Shown: one piece after another, positions 36,292 through 45,481 of the stretch
Position numbering within the stretch: position 1 is the first letter of the stretch
How the letters are laid out: every line of letters begins with the position of its first letter
NCBI GenBank assembly: GCA_949499105.1
Contig: CATEFX010000034.1
Location: forward strand, 1 to 64,000
DNA: 64,000 nt
From: Formosa sp. Hel1_33_131
GTDB lineage: Bacteria > Bacteroidota > Bacteroidia > Flavobacteriales > Flavobacteriaceae
Direction of reading: 5' to 3'
Program-made: the position numbers and the translations under genes
The notes under the pieces: model-generated
What the model saw: the letters and a program-made list of their open reading frames with translations, nothing else
The model's database searches: none
What the model was told of the DNA's origin: nothing

Positions 36292-36744
36292 TCATACTCC
36301 AAATTGGATTAAATGATGGTCAAGGTGTTTATAAAACATATTATTCCATTCCGATTTAGTCAAATCCCCAAAAGAATGACTTTCTTTTTTATCAAAATAA
36401 TTACTTCCCAATTCTTGAGTTTTTATGATGTAAGAATTTAATCGGTCTTTTTCTGTTTTAAAATCTTTTTCATTAGTTACAAGAAATACAGGTGCTGTTC
36501 TACCATTTTTCTTATATGGCTTTTCGCTTACAACTACATTTTTTATAAATGTTTTAAGCATCCATTTTTTATATCCTTTTGGTTTCGAAACTTTATTGTC
36601 ATAAACAAGTTCATAAGTAACATTACAATGTGCTAACATTTGGTCAACTGTCATTTTTCCCCATTTTCCTTCTGAGTTAGGGTTTAATGAATCAATTCGG
36701 TTGATAATTTCTTCCGAAACGGTTTTATCAAATATGTCTTTCAT
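36292..36744 (-). CDS. DUF1569 family protein (DinB-like fold)
   Basis: This 150-aa protein matches DUF1569, a relative of the DinB/YfiT-like four-helix metal-binding fold. Visible are GKMTVDQMLAHCNVTYELVYD near 30-50, the middle KGYKKWMLKTFIKNVVV, and SFGDLTKSEWNNMFYKHLDHHLIQFGV at the end. His in AHC and the C-terminal HLDHH could bind a metal. Function is unknown, possibly thiol-linked transfer as in DinB relatives. It lies between palindrome-bearing intergenic regions. Confidence 0.85.
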   Translation of the reverse strand: MKDIFDKTVSEEIINRIDSLNPNSEGKWGKMTVDQMLAHCNVTYELVYDNKVSKPKGYKKWMLKTFIKNVVVSEKPYKKNGRTAPVFLVTNEKDFKTEKDRLNSYIIKTQELGSNYFDKKESHSFGDLTKSEWNNMFYKHLDHHLIQFGV

Positions 36745-37199
36745 TTCCTTAAGGTTTCGTTTGTTTTACTTACTGCCAACGTCTCTTGTATGGTGCGTTT
36801 GCTTCCCGAAGGGAGCAAATGAACTATACAAATTCTAGTAGTGCGTTTTCTTTTAGGTTTTTGTAAAATTCGTTTTGATTAGCATTATCAGGCAATCTGC
36901 TGCGCAAAAGTCTCCTGACTTTGAGCTTATATAATTCTCATTACTTTTCCTCTCAAAATTCATTTTAATACTTCCTAGTTTTCACTTTTTTTAGTTGCGC
37001 CAAGTCAGCAGACTTTGAGCAGCGGGGCAGATATCCGATCCTCCAAATTATATTGACAGTAAAACAAGTGCTTACAGCAGGTTCAATTGGTTGTGAAGAT
37101 TTTGACTTGGGAGCCTAATCAGATATAAAAGTAACAAAATAAAATGAGTTTCCTAATAATTAGCACTTAATTCAAAAATGAGTTCAGTACTAGCCTTGC
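36745..37199. repeat. Intergenic region with palindromic elements and repeat copy A
   Basis: No gene is present. There is a hairpin at 36807-36830 (TTTGCTTCC, CGAA, GGGAGCAAA). Two copies of a ~25-bp palindrome lie at 36902-36926 and 36997-37020 (GCGCAAAAGTC/GACTTTGAGC and GCGCCAAGTC/GACTTTGAGC). One copy of an interspersed intergenic repeat is at 37084-37186. The palindromes are richer in G and C than their surroundings. Confidence 0.55.
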
Positions 37200-37994
37200 T
37201 TACAGATTTATTTGCGCTTCAAAAATAGTCACTGCGTTTCCAATAATTTCAACCGTATCATCCACTAATTTCACGTGTAACTGTCCCGTTCTTTCGGAAA
37301 TTTGTTCGGCAATAAACTCACTTTTTCCGGTTCTTAAATTCCAAACGGGGACCAAGCCACATTGAGCAGACCCGGTCACAGGATCTTCGTCAATTCCAAA
37401 GATGGTAACAAAACAACGCACCACAAAATCGATAGGGTCTCTTTCTGAAAGCGCGGTGATCATCAAATGTCCAAGTCCATTTTCAATCATTCTACTAAAA
37501 ATTGGTTTTGCATCCTTTATGTCCTTTTCATTTTCAGCAATTGCGATGACCCACTCATTCGAACATTTATACACCTCCAGAGGCGTAAAGCCAATCAGTT
37601 CTTTAAAATTCTTGGGGGTTTCAGTTTTTTTGATTTTATAGGCAGGAAACACCATTTTAATCCCATTAGTCTCTTTCGAAATTTTTAAAAGGCCGCCTTT
37701 GGATTTAAATTCAATACGTTCATTTTCTGCGATCGTTTTGTTTTCATACAAAAGGTGGGCAGCGGCAAGCGTTGCATGTCCACACAACTCAATTTCGGAT
37801 GTAGGTGTAAAAAATCGAATGCTAAAAGGGGCTTCTGAAATGTTTATAAAGGCCGTTTCAGACAAATTCATTTCCATGGCAATGTTCTGCATCAAGGCGT
37901 CCTCAAGATCTTCCTTAAGAATCATCACGCCAGCAGGATTGCCATGAAAGGCTTTTTTTGTGAACGAATCAACTTGAAAAATTGTTTGTTTCAT
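37200..37994 (-). CDS. PhzF family isomerase-like protein
   Basis: This 264-aa protein of the PhzF/diaminopimelate-epimerase-like fold has two mirrored halves. Visible are FTKKAFHGNPAGVMIL near 10-25, the catalytic glutamate in MNLSETAFI near 46, ELCGHATLAAAHLL near 68-81, and the second-half DEDPVTGSAQCGLVPVW near 202-218. Members isomerise varied small molecules. No phenazine genes are nearby, so a phenazine role is not supported. It appears monocistronic. Confidence 0.92.
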   Translation of the reverse strand: MKQTIFQVDSFTKKAFHGNPAGVMILKEDLEDALMQNIAMEMNLSETAFINISEAPFSIRFFTPTSEIELCGHATLAAAHLLYENKTIAENERIEFKSKGGLLKISKETNGIKMVFPAYKIKKTETPKNFKELIGFTPLEVYKCSNEWVIAIAENEKDIKDAKPIFSRMIENGLGHLMITALSERDPIDFVVRCFVTIFGIDEDPVTGSAQCGLVPVWNLRTGKSEFIAEQISERTGQLHVKLVDDTVEIIGNAVTIFEAQINL

Positions 37995-38033
37995 TTTTTT
38001 AGGATTTAGGGTTTGGTTTTATGGTGTTTATTT

Positions 38034-39860
38034 CTAATTTTTAGAAGCAATGTATTCGTCTACAAAGTTCTCCAAAACATTTAACGGAATGGCACCTTGA
38101 GAAATGACGACTTCGTGAAACTCTCTAAGATCAAATTGCTCTCCTAATGCGTCTTTTGCTTTTGAACGCAGTTCTAGAATCTTTAGCATTCCAATTTTAT
38201 AGGCGGTTGCTTGACTTGGCATTACAATATGTCTTTCGACCATTTTAATGACGTCTAACTCCGCATTTGGTGTATTGTCGGTATAATATTTAATACCCAC
38301 TTCACGCGTCCATTTTTTGGTATGTATCCCGGTATCGACCACCAGTCTACAGGCTCTCCATAGTTCCATTGCCAAACGTCCAAAATCCGAATAAGGATCG
38401 GCATAAAAGCCCATTTCTTTTGGAATAAATTCCGAGTATAATCCCCAACCTTCAGTATAGGCGGTATAGCCGCTAAATTTTCTAAACATTGGAACGTCTT
38501 CTAGTTCTTGTTGAATGGCCAATTGCATGTGATGTCCTGGAATTCCTTCGTGATAGGCCAAGGCTTCCATTTGGTAGCTCGGCATAGATTCCATATCGTA
38601 TAAGTTGGCATAATAAACCCCTGGGCGAGAGCCATCGGCAGCAGGACGGTTATAAAAGGCTTTTCCAGCCGATTTTTCTCTAAAAGGCTCTACTGCTTTT
38701 ACAATGATATCCGCTTTGGGCTTTGTAATAAAGAGTTCATCGAGTCGTGTTTTCATACTGTCGATTAAGTGCACGGCTTCTTTTAAATAGGCTTCTTTTC
38801 CTTGCTTATCTTCGCTATAATAGAATTGTTTGTCGGTTTTCATGAACTGAAAAAAGTCGTGCAAGTTGCCTTCAAAACCAACGTTTTCGCGAATCGCATC
38901 CATTTCTCCATGAATTCGAGCCACTTCCCTCAACCCTATTTCATGGATTTCATCAGCGGTTAAATCGGTGGTGGTCGTTCTTTTTAAAGCAGTCTTAAAA
39001 AAGGCTTCGCCATCTGGGAATTTCCAGGCACCGTGATCGGAGTTTGCGCGTTTCTTTTGCGCTTTCACAAAAGAAATTAAGCCGTTATAAGCGGGTTTTA
39101 CGGAGGTTAAGAGCGCTTGTGTTGCTTGCGTTTCTAAACGTGTTTTTGTTTTGGCATCGATCTCTAATTCATTTACTTTTTTCAAGAAATCTTTTAATAA
39201 AGTACTTTGCCCCTTTGAAGAATCAAAAGGTTGTCCAATCAAGATATTTTCTGAATCTTGGACGACTTTGTCAAACACAAATTTTGGGGGCACAACGCCA
39301 ATCGCTTCTCGGGCTTTTAGGTTTTCTACCAATTGATCGAAATAGGCCTTAAAACCATTTAGTCTAGAAATATAAGCTTCGGCATCTTTTACATCATCAA
39401 TCCGGTGCATATTGATCATAAATGCGGGTTTTCCAGACTGGGCTCCAAACATTTGATTGACAGGGTAGTCGTAGAGACGGTATTTATAATCCTCAATACT
39501 ATTTTCGAGATCTTGTTTAAAGAGGTTATAACTCAAGAGGACTTCTTTAGAGAGTGCGGCTACATTGACTGAGTCTGTTAACCATGCCAATTCTTCTTTG
39601 TTTATTTTTAAATTCTTTTCCTCTAATGCAGGCGAGTTGTCATTCAGTTTTCCGTAATCTTTTTTGATGCCAAGTCGCGTTTGAAATTCTGGATACATAT
39701 CGACGCCTTCATCAAAGCTTTTCTGAAAAAAGTCACTGACTTTTTTTGATTCTGAAGCAATTTCTGCTTCCGTATATACGTTTTCACTTTTTTCTTTACA
39801 AGAAATAATCAATAGAGAAATACTTAAAATAAGGAGTGATTTTAAAAAAAATGGTTTCAT
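38034..39860 (-). CDS. DUF885 family lipoprotein (putative metallopeptidase)
   Basis: This 608-aa envelope lipoprotein has its lipobox at LLIISC (Cys about 21). It matches DUF885, a family related to zinc carboxypeptidase/M3-like gluzincins. The key motif YHEGIPGHHMQLAI lies near 437-450, with the downstream Glu region YTEGWGLYSEFIPKEMG near 467. Peptide hydrolysis in the periplasm is likely but the substrate is unknown. The length fits the family. Confidence 0.9.
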   Translation of the reverse strand: MKPFFLKSLLILSISLLIISCKEKSENVYTEAEIASESKKVSDFFQKSFDEGVDMYPEFQTRLGIKKDYGKLNDNSPALEEKNLKINKEELAWLTDSVNVAALSKEVLLSYNLFKQDLENSIEDYKYRLYDYPVNQMFGAQSGKPAFMINMHRIDDVKDAEAYISRLNGFKAYFDQLVENLKAREAIGVVPPKFVFDKVVQDSENILIGQPFDSSKGQSTLLKDFLKKVNELEIDAKTKTRLETQATQALLTSVKPAYNGLISFVKAQKKRANSDHGAWKFPDGEAFFKTALKRTTTTDLTADEIHEIGLREVARIHGEMDAIRENVGFEGNLHDFFQFMKTDKQFYYSEDKQGKEAYLKEAVHLIDSMKTRLDELFITKPKADIIVKAVEPFREKSAGKAFYNRPAADGSRPGVYYANLYDMESMPSYQMEALAYHEGIPGHHMQLAIQQELEDVPMFRKFSGYTAYTEGWGLYSEFIPKEMGFYADPYSDFGRLAMELWRACRLVVDTGIHTKKWTREVGIKYYTDNTPNAELDVIKMVERHIVMPSQATAYKIGMLKILELRSKAKDALGEQFDLREFHEVVISQGAIPLNVLENFVDEYIASKN

Positions 39861-40180
39861 AGCGATTCGTTTTATGGTTCAGGCCTTTTCAAAATAAACA
39901 GCAATTTGTTTGCCTATGATTTGTTGGACCTGCTTGCCAAAGGCAATTGGTTTAGGAACGAATTTAGAAAAAAAAAAGGGAACTTTCCTGCCGGTATGTA
40001 GAAATTAAATAATTCTAACCTACTCATAATATGTAGGATAGAGCTGCTATCAGGGGGAGATGAATAAATTTTTGGTTTCGTTGACTACAGGATACAATCG
40101 ACTAAGCCAGTGAGGGTTTTTGATTCGATGCATCTATACTATAATTAAACCCCCTCAAAAGTTTTTTTAGGCCGTAAGTT

Positions 40181-40789
40181 CTATAAACTGTAGGACAGCC
40201 CAATAATAAATTGATTGGGTCTTGTGTCAAAACTCACTTCAGTATCCGTTGCTGCGGCTATGTATTTAGATTTTGAGTTTGAGATCCCTTTTTCCCAACG
40301 CGCATCAATCCCAAATTTCCCAAATTTAAATCCAACTCCTAACTGGACGCCCACAGAGAGATCGTCTTTGTCAGTTTCATTAAACTCGTTAAGATTAAAG
40401 CTAGAATCTATAATGTATTGAAAGGAAGGTCCCGCAAACACACGTACTGTCCTCAAAAAACTTTTTCCGATTAAAATTGGAACATCTATTTTATTGATAG
40501 TTAGGGTTTGAGCGCCTGGCTGCACTAAATTAGTATATTCTGATGAGATAGTGGTAAACACAACTTCGGGGCGAACAAATACGCCTAAGACGGGAACTTT
40601 TGCTTCAATAAACCCCCCTAAATGAAATCCAACACGATTTTCAGCATTAATGGCACCATTAGCATCCCCTATTTGATTGGCTTGTTCGGCAGAGTTGAAA
40701 TTAAGTCCACCTTTGATTCCATAATCTATTTGAGATTGAGAGGTTAGAGTGACCAACGTTAGGATAAGAGTGTAGTATATTTTTCTCAT
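40181..40789 (-). CDS. Outer-membrane beta-barrel protein (PorT-like)
   Basis: This 202-aa porin-family protein has a signal peptide (about 1-19, ending TSQSQ) and a mature barrel with the typical start IDYGIKGGLNF. Alternating strands follow: VGFHLGGFIEAKVPV, GVFVRPEVVFT, VFAGPSFQYI, VGVQLGVGFKFGKFGIDARWE, and a final strand FIIGLSYSL ending in a hydrophobic residue. It probably sits in the outer membrane; transport is not demonstrated. A heavily deleted duplicate of this gene lies at 50166-50310. Confidence 0.82.
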   Translation of the reverse strand: MRKIYYTLILTLVTLTSQSQIDYGIKGGLNFNSAEQANQIGDANGAINAENRVGFHLGGFIEAKVPVLGVFVRPEVVFTTISSEYTNLVQPGAQTLTINKIDVPILIGKSFLRTVRVFAGPSFQYIIDSSFNLNEFNETDKDDLSVGVQLGVGFKFGKFGIDARWEKGISNSKSKYIAAATDTEVSFDTRPNQFIIGLSYSL

Positions 40790-41277
40790 GATTGTTTTTA
40801 TTGTTATGAGGGCGCAATGTATTAAATTTTATTTTTCTGAACTCATTTTTTAAGAAATTTATCTACGGACTAAGTTTAAATTTGAAAGGATAGTGTTCAG
40901 TTTTTAACCTATACTAATACTTACGTGTTTAGTTTTCTGATATTTCGCGCCTATATATCACTTAAATGTGATGTTGCTTGAACTGTGGAAGTTGGTTGTG
41001 CCTTAAACAAGATGTCCTAATTTATACAACATGAATGATAGGTATTTGGACGTTTGTCCTGCCACGAGCAAAGGTTTTTAAAGATATATTTTGAAAAAAT
41101 AACTTAAAAGGACTCAATGTATTGGAGGGGTAAATAGGAGAACCCCCCCCCTTTTTTTTTAAGGTATTATACCTTTAAAAATCAGTCAATTGCCTAGTGA
41201 TTGGTTTTATTTTGTCATCTAATTTTGTTGCTAGTATAACAATACTTTCAATGAATTTTAATTAAACCCCATAAATC
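40790..41277. other. Intergenic region with a C9T9 homopolymer
   Basis: No gene is seen in this ~490-bp stretch. The notable item is a run of nine C followed by nine T at 41143-41160, about 118 bp before the next start codon. Otherwise nothing recognisable was found. Confidence 0.5.
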
Positions 41278-43215
41278 ATGAATTACACTTTAAAAGGCAG
41301 ATTACAAACTACAATCTGCGATACCCATGAAAAGGCGATGGCCGATACAAAAATAAGACTATACCGTATACAAGAATCCAAAAATGCGGTTACGGCTTTT
41401 ACAGCAGCACAAAGTAAAGAACTAATTCAAGTATTTGATGCGAAAGAGATCAAGACTCGTGAAAAGCAACTTCTTGCAGAAACTAAAACGGACGCAAATG
41501 GCAATTATGAATTCAATATTAACAGCAATACATTAGCTTATGATGGCGGGACGGTTGCTATTGTTTTATATTATGATGAAATTCCCGAGTACGGACAAAA
41601 AGGGACTTCACTTCCAAAACGATTTACTCCTTTTGAAGTTTTACTAGATGTCATTCAGCCGAAGTGGCGCGAAACCAATGAAGGCTTGATAGCTGGTTGG
41701 AATTACAGCTTGCTTAATAGAGTGTGGTGTTATATTTTGTCTCGCCTTGATATCTGGGTAATTTGTGGAAGTTTGGTTAATTGCAAAACAAGAAGCCCTC
41801 TAGGTGGGATTGAAGTAATTGCTATGGATGACGATATTATTTCAGATGATTTTTTAGGAAGTGCAGTCACAAATAATAATGGAGAATTTTGTATTTATTA
41901 TCGCTCAATTGACTTTAAGAAAACATTTTTATCGCCTTGGATCAATGTTGAAACCACACCCGTATTTAGTTTTGACAATGGCCCAGACATCTATTTTAAA
42001 TTTGCGGCCAATGGAATCGAGTTTTTTGCAGAAAACGCCTCCGAAGCACAAAAACCAAGTAGAAAAAACATTGGAAATTGTTTATGTGTTGACCTTTGTT
42101 TAGATGAAGATCCTAATAGGGTGTCCAGGGATCCAATCACAGGGTTTTATCAAATTGGATACGCTAGAAAATACCATCCTATATTTAATATTGATGCATT
42201 TTCTGGTAAAACTAAAGACATGCTTAAACCAAATGGAGATCCTCATCCTGAGTTTAACGATCAAGCATTTTACAGTAATTTAGACTTAAGAGGTTCCCTA
42301 ACCAAAAAATTGAATGGGCAACCACTACAATATAAGTTTGAATATGTAAAAGTAGTTAGTCCATCTGTTGATTTAAGCTCAATTCCAAATGCTAACTGGA
42401 AACCAGTCACAGAGAACAATATGACAGCGAATGAAATAGCGACACGAGTCACACAAATATTTCCTGAATGGAAATACACCTCCTATGTCATAAAAGGGAC
42501 TACTGGGCCAACGGTCTTTGGAGCGGTTAAAAAAGTTGACATGACTCCAAATCACTGGATTGATGTGCCACAAGATTCTGGTGTAAGTTTTAATGATTCT
42601 TTAATAAAATTAGTCTCAAGTTCATTATCAAGTGGAATCGTTGATATGAGCGGATTAATTCCGGGAAATAGTTCAGGAATGGTTTTACAAAAAAATGAAT
42701 ACTTCGCACTAAGAATGTGGAAACGAGAACAAGGAAATGCTGCAAGTGAAACTCTAGCAGGCTCCTCAAGACCACTTGCTATATTTAATACAACCTATAA
42801 AGATGTTCCTCAAGGAGGGGCTTGGGATCCATTTGGAAAAAGCAGTGAATTAGGAATAGCAGCTTTAGATTTGCAAGAATTAGTAGATGGAGGTTCTTGT
42901 GCTAAAATCACAAACTCATTAACGGCTAATTATACTGCGTCAAATCCAAATCTGGGTTCGGTAAAACTAGAAATGTTTGGTCCTGGTGGACCACATAATT
43001 TTGAGAGTTTAATAGAAACAAGCTCAGGAGAGGAATTTAATGGTCAAGCAAAATATACTGGAGCAGATAATAGTATTGATCCAAATGACGTATCAAACTT
43101 ACCAAACTGTGCCTTTGAAGTCCGACTTACTGCAGCGTTAAATCTTACAAACGGGGAACACCAACATCACCTAATTCGGGACAGAGTTCTATACTGTAAA
43201 CTCCCCAATTCATAG
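41278..43215 (+). CDS. Large protein of unknown function with carboxypeptidase-regulatory-like segments
   Basis: This 645-aa protein has no signal peptide. The N terminus MNYTLKGRLQTTICD opens a transthyretin-like beta domain (ADTKIRLYRIQE then TKTDANGNYEFNINSNTL). A second such unit lies near 155-240 (ICGSLVNCKTRSPLGGIEVIAMDDD, VTNNNGEFCIYYRS). A cysteine-rich link CLCVDLCLDEDPN lies near 266-278, and the C-terminal ~350 residues resemble no family I know. The Ig-like folds suggest a structural or surface-associated role, but the export route is unclear. A C9T9 tract lies upstream and a hairpin terminator follows. Confidence 0.7.
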   Translation: MNYTLKGRLQTTICDTHEKAMADTKIRLYRIQESKNAVTAFTAAQSKELIQVFDAKEIKTREKQLLAETKTDANGNYEFNINSNTLAYDGGTVAIVLYYDEIPEYGQKGTSLPKRFTPFEVLLDVIQPKWRETNEGLIAGWNYSLLNRVWCYILSRLDIWVICGSLVNCKTRSPLGGIEVIAMDDDIISDDFLGSAVTNNNGEFCIYYRSIDFKKTFLSPWINVETTPVFSFDNGPDIYFKFAANGIEFFAENASEAQKPSRKNIGNCLCVDLCLDEDPNRVSRDPITGFYQIGYARKYHPIFNIDAFSGKTKDMLKPNGDPHPEFNDQAFYSNLDLRGSLTKKLNGQPLQYKFEYVKVVSPSVDLSSIPNANWKPVTENNMTANEIATRVTQIFPEWKYTSYVIKGTTGPTVFGAVKKVDMTPNHWIDVPQDSGVSFNDSLIKLVSSSLSSGIVDMSGLIPGNSSGMVLQKNEYFALRMWKREQGNAASETLAGSSRPLAIFNTTYKDVPQGGAWDPFGKSSELGIAALDLQELVDGGSCAKITNSLTANYTASNPNLGSVKLEMFGPGGPHNFESLIETSSGEEFNGQAKYTGADNSIDPNDVSNLPNCAFEVRLTAALNLTNGEHQHHLIRDRVLYCKLPNS

Positions 43216-43228
43216 GGATTTAACCTCG

Positions 43229-43274
43229 AAAATACGACCGTTGGAATCTAATAATTTCTAAGGGTCGTATTTTT
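43229..43274 (+). terminator. Terminator after the 645-aa protein gene
   Basis: 11-bp arms AAAATACGACC (43229-43239) and GGTCGTATTTT (43263-43273) surround a 23-nt loop, with a T run on the plus strand. Confidence 0.65.
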
Positions 43275-43414
43275 AATAATTAGCCCAAATAACGATACAG
43301 TTTATGGGATACTTCCAAAAATTAAGTTTAGTTAAGTTCTAAAATTCGAAGTAGGGCATCTTAGAGTTTCACATGTTGGTTAGCAGATGTATGATCCAAA
43401 AAATCAAGAATGTG

Positions 43415-45397
43415 TTAGTTTCTATTCACAAAAAAATACCGAATTCGACATGCATTTCCAGCACTTCTAGGATCTTTGGTGTCGGCGATTCGAATTTCTA
43501 ATTCGTGGGCCTCTTTTGTCAACCCTGCAGCCAAAGTAATATACCGAGGGTTGTGTAAATTTTTACCCCAATTTCCGAAAAGGTTTAATGTGGTCCATTC
43601 TTTTTTATCAATGCGATATTCGATAGTACCTGCATCTTTTCCTGAAGCAATCGCAATCCCTACAGTATTCCCTTCAAATTTTAAGTTTAAAGTGCTTCTA
43701 GGGGTGTCTCCAATTAGCATGGGCACATTTACATAATTAGGTCTTGTTCGCGTGCCATCATTCGGGTTCCACATGGGGTCAATCCTCCAGCCTTTGACTC
43801 GGTCTGCAGTTGAAACATCGATTAAAGATCCTTTGTCATACGAATTTTGCTCAAACTTTTCTGGAAGCGTATTGGACAAGATTTTATCATCGTTGTCTAT
43901 GTGACTCGAAAAGGAATTGTTAAGAAAACGGATTATAGAATTTGCATAAATACCTTGACCAAATGGGGAGGGATGCAAGTTTTTAAAGTCGTCTTTCCAA
44001 GTAAATTCTTTATTATTGATTCGGTCGGTCACTTCTTTAGCAAGATTGATAGTGGGGATTTCATAATGCGCAGCTATTTTGTTGTGATTTGTAATCACGA
44101 CAGGTTCTAGGCCTTTATTATAGCTTTTTATTTTATATGGATCCACAAAATGCATTATAATGATATCGACATCGCTATTGGCTTTCTTTGTATGCCTTAC
44201 AACGCCCTCCATGGCTCGAATCTGTTCATCGGTACTTCTTTTATTGATGGCATCATTCACGGCAGCTTCTACAAATAACAAATCGATAGTTCCTTTCGAT
44301 AACACATCCCGTTCCAATCTAAAAGCAGAGGGTGTACTGCCCATTGAAGGAATTCCAGCTCCAATAAACTTAAATTTTGTTTCCTTAAAACGAGTTTCTA
44401 GGTATTTGCAAATACTGTCTCTCCAACCACGATTTTTGGTAATGGAACCTCCTAAAAAGGCAACAGTTCCTTTTTTATAACGTTCAAATTTGATATGAGA
44501 ATTTTGAATTCCATTTCGTTCTTGGTGATAGTTAGACGCCTCTAGGGGGAGGTATTGTAATGAATGGTATTTAATAAAATCGACCACAGTTTGTGGAGTT
44601 TCAATATTAAAATGATGCCCTTTTTGTGTTTGTTTCCCCTGGGTACATGGAACTACGGTTGCAATACCGCCAAGACGAATGTAATTATCAATGAGGGTTA
44701 AGGTGTTTTCATCGACTGGAACAATTTTATCATTGAGTCCGACCATATGCAGGATAGGGATTTTTGCAGCGGCTAAAGCTTCTAAGTTATCGATTGGATT
44801 ATTAGTGTATGATTTTGCTTCTTTATCTGACGCAAACCCGTATTCTTTTTTTAGGGTTTCCCATTCCTTTTTATTTCCATCACTTTTCCCAAATCCAGCG
44901 GGCCAACTTTTGAGGTCGCAAACGGGAGCCTCGGCATAAATGCAAGCGACTTTGTTGGGATTTCTTTTGGCCCAATTATAAATAAACAAACCACCTCGAC
45001 TCACGCCCACCAAAGAAACTTTTTCATGTAGTTTTAATTCAGTCGTCAAAAAGTTATAAAAATCATCCCAAATTTTCATAGCTTTAGGACTTCCGAATTG
45101 TTTGTTTGTATTGATATACGCCAGATGAAACCCCTCAGAAACGAGGATGCTGTCGGCTTCCGTATGCCAGCCAGGAAAACGTGCCCGCCAAATCCATGGA
45201 CTGCTAGGTAGCGGATTGGTAGGGACAATTAATCGGGCCTCTTTTGTGTTGTATTTAAAATCATAGCGTTTAAATCCTTTCCAAAGCGATTCTTTTCCGT
45301 CTTTTATTGGATTCGACCTAGGCTCAATTTGAGCAAAAATAACTTGAGACGAAAATCCAAGAAATAAATAAAAAATCATGCCGTAGTATCGATTCAT
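43415..45397 (-). CDS. Two-domain esterase: alpha/beta hydrolase fused to SGNH hydrolase
   Basis: This 660-aa exported protein has a signal peptide (about 1-22, ending IFAQ). An alpha/beta-hydrolase domain covers about 30-290, with nucleophile elbow GVSRGG near 128-133 and a likely acid/His region GLNDKIVP and KGHHFN. An SGNH/GDSL domain follows at about 305-500: block I FLGGSIT near 315, NDAIN near 375, and the catalytic pair in LHPSPFGQ near 480. A C-terminal beta domain spans about 520-660. Such proteins usually remove acetyl or other ester groups from plant or algal polysaccharides. No polysaccharide-utilisation genes adjoin it, so the substrate is open. Confidence 0.82.
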   Translation of the reverse strand: MNRYYGMIFYLFLGFSSQVIFAQIEPRSNPIKDGKESLWKGFKRYDFKYNTKEARLIVPTNPLPSSPWIWRARFPGWHTEADSILVSEGFHLAYINTNKQFGSPKAMKIWDDFYNFLTTELKLHEKVSLVGVSRGGLFIYNWAKRNPNKVACIYAEAPVCDLKSWPAGFGKSDGNKKEWETLKKEYGFASDKEAKSYTNNPIDNLEALAAAKIPILHMVGLNDKIVPVDENTLTLIDNYIRLGGIATVVPCTQGKQTQKGHHFNIETPQTVVDFIKYHSLQYLPLEASNYHQERNGIQNSHIKFERYKKGTVAFLGGSITKNRGWRDSICKYLETRFKETKFKFIGAGIPSMGSTPSAFRLERDVLSKGTIDLLFVEAAVNDAINKRSTDEQIRAMEGVVRHTKKANSDVDIIIMHFVDPYKIKSYNKGLEPVVITNHNKIAAHYEIPTINLAKEVTDRINNKEFTWKDDFKNLHPSPFGQGIYANSIIRFLNNSFSSHIDNDDKILSNTLPEKFEQNSYDKGSLIDVSTADRVKGWRIDPMWNPNDGTRTRPNYVNVPMLIGDTPRSTLNLKFEGNTVGIAIASGKDAGTIEYRIDKKEWTTLNLFGNWGKNLHNPRYITLAAGLTKEAHELEIRIADTKDPRSAGNACRIRYFFVNRN

Positions 45398-45481
45398 AAT
45401 TGAATGTTTTTAAAATTAGTTTTTATGCTCACTTAATTTAGACTAAGTTGACTGATTTTTTTATTTTATAAACGCTAAAAT

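Noticed and set aside
37200-37994. Phenazine biosynthesis
   Set aside because: Only a PhzF-family enzyme is present, with no other phz genes; the family covers many unrelated isomerases.
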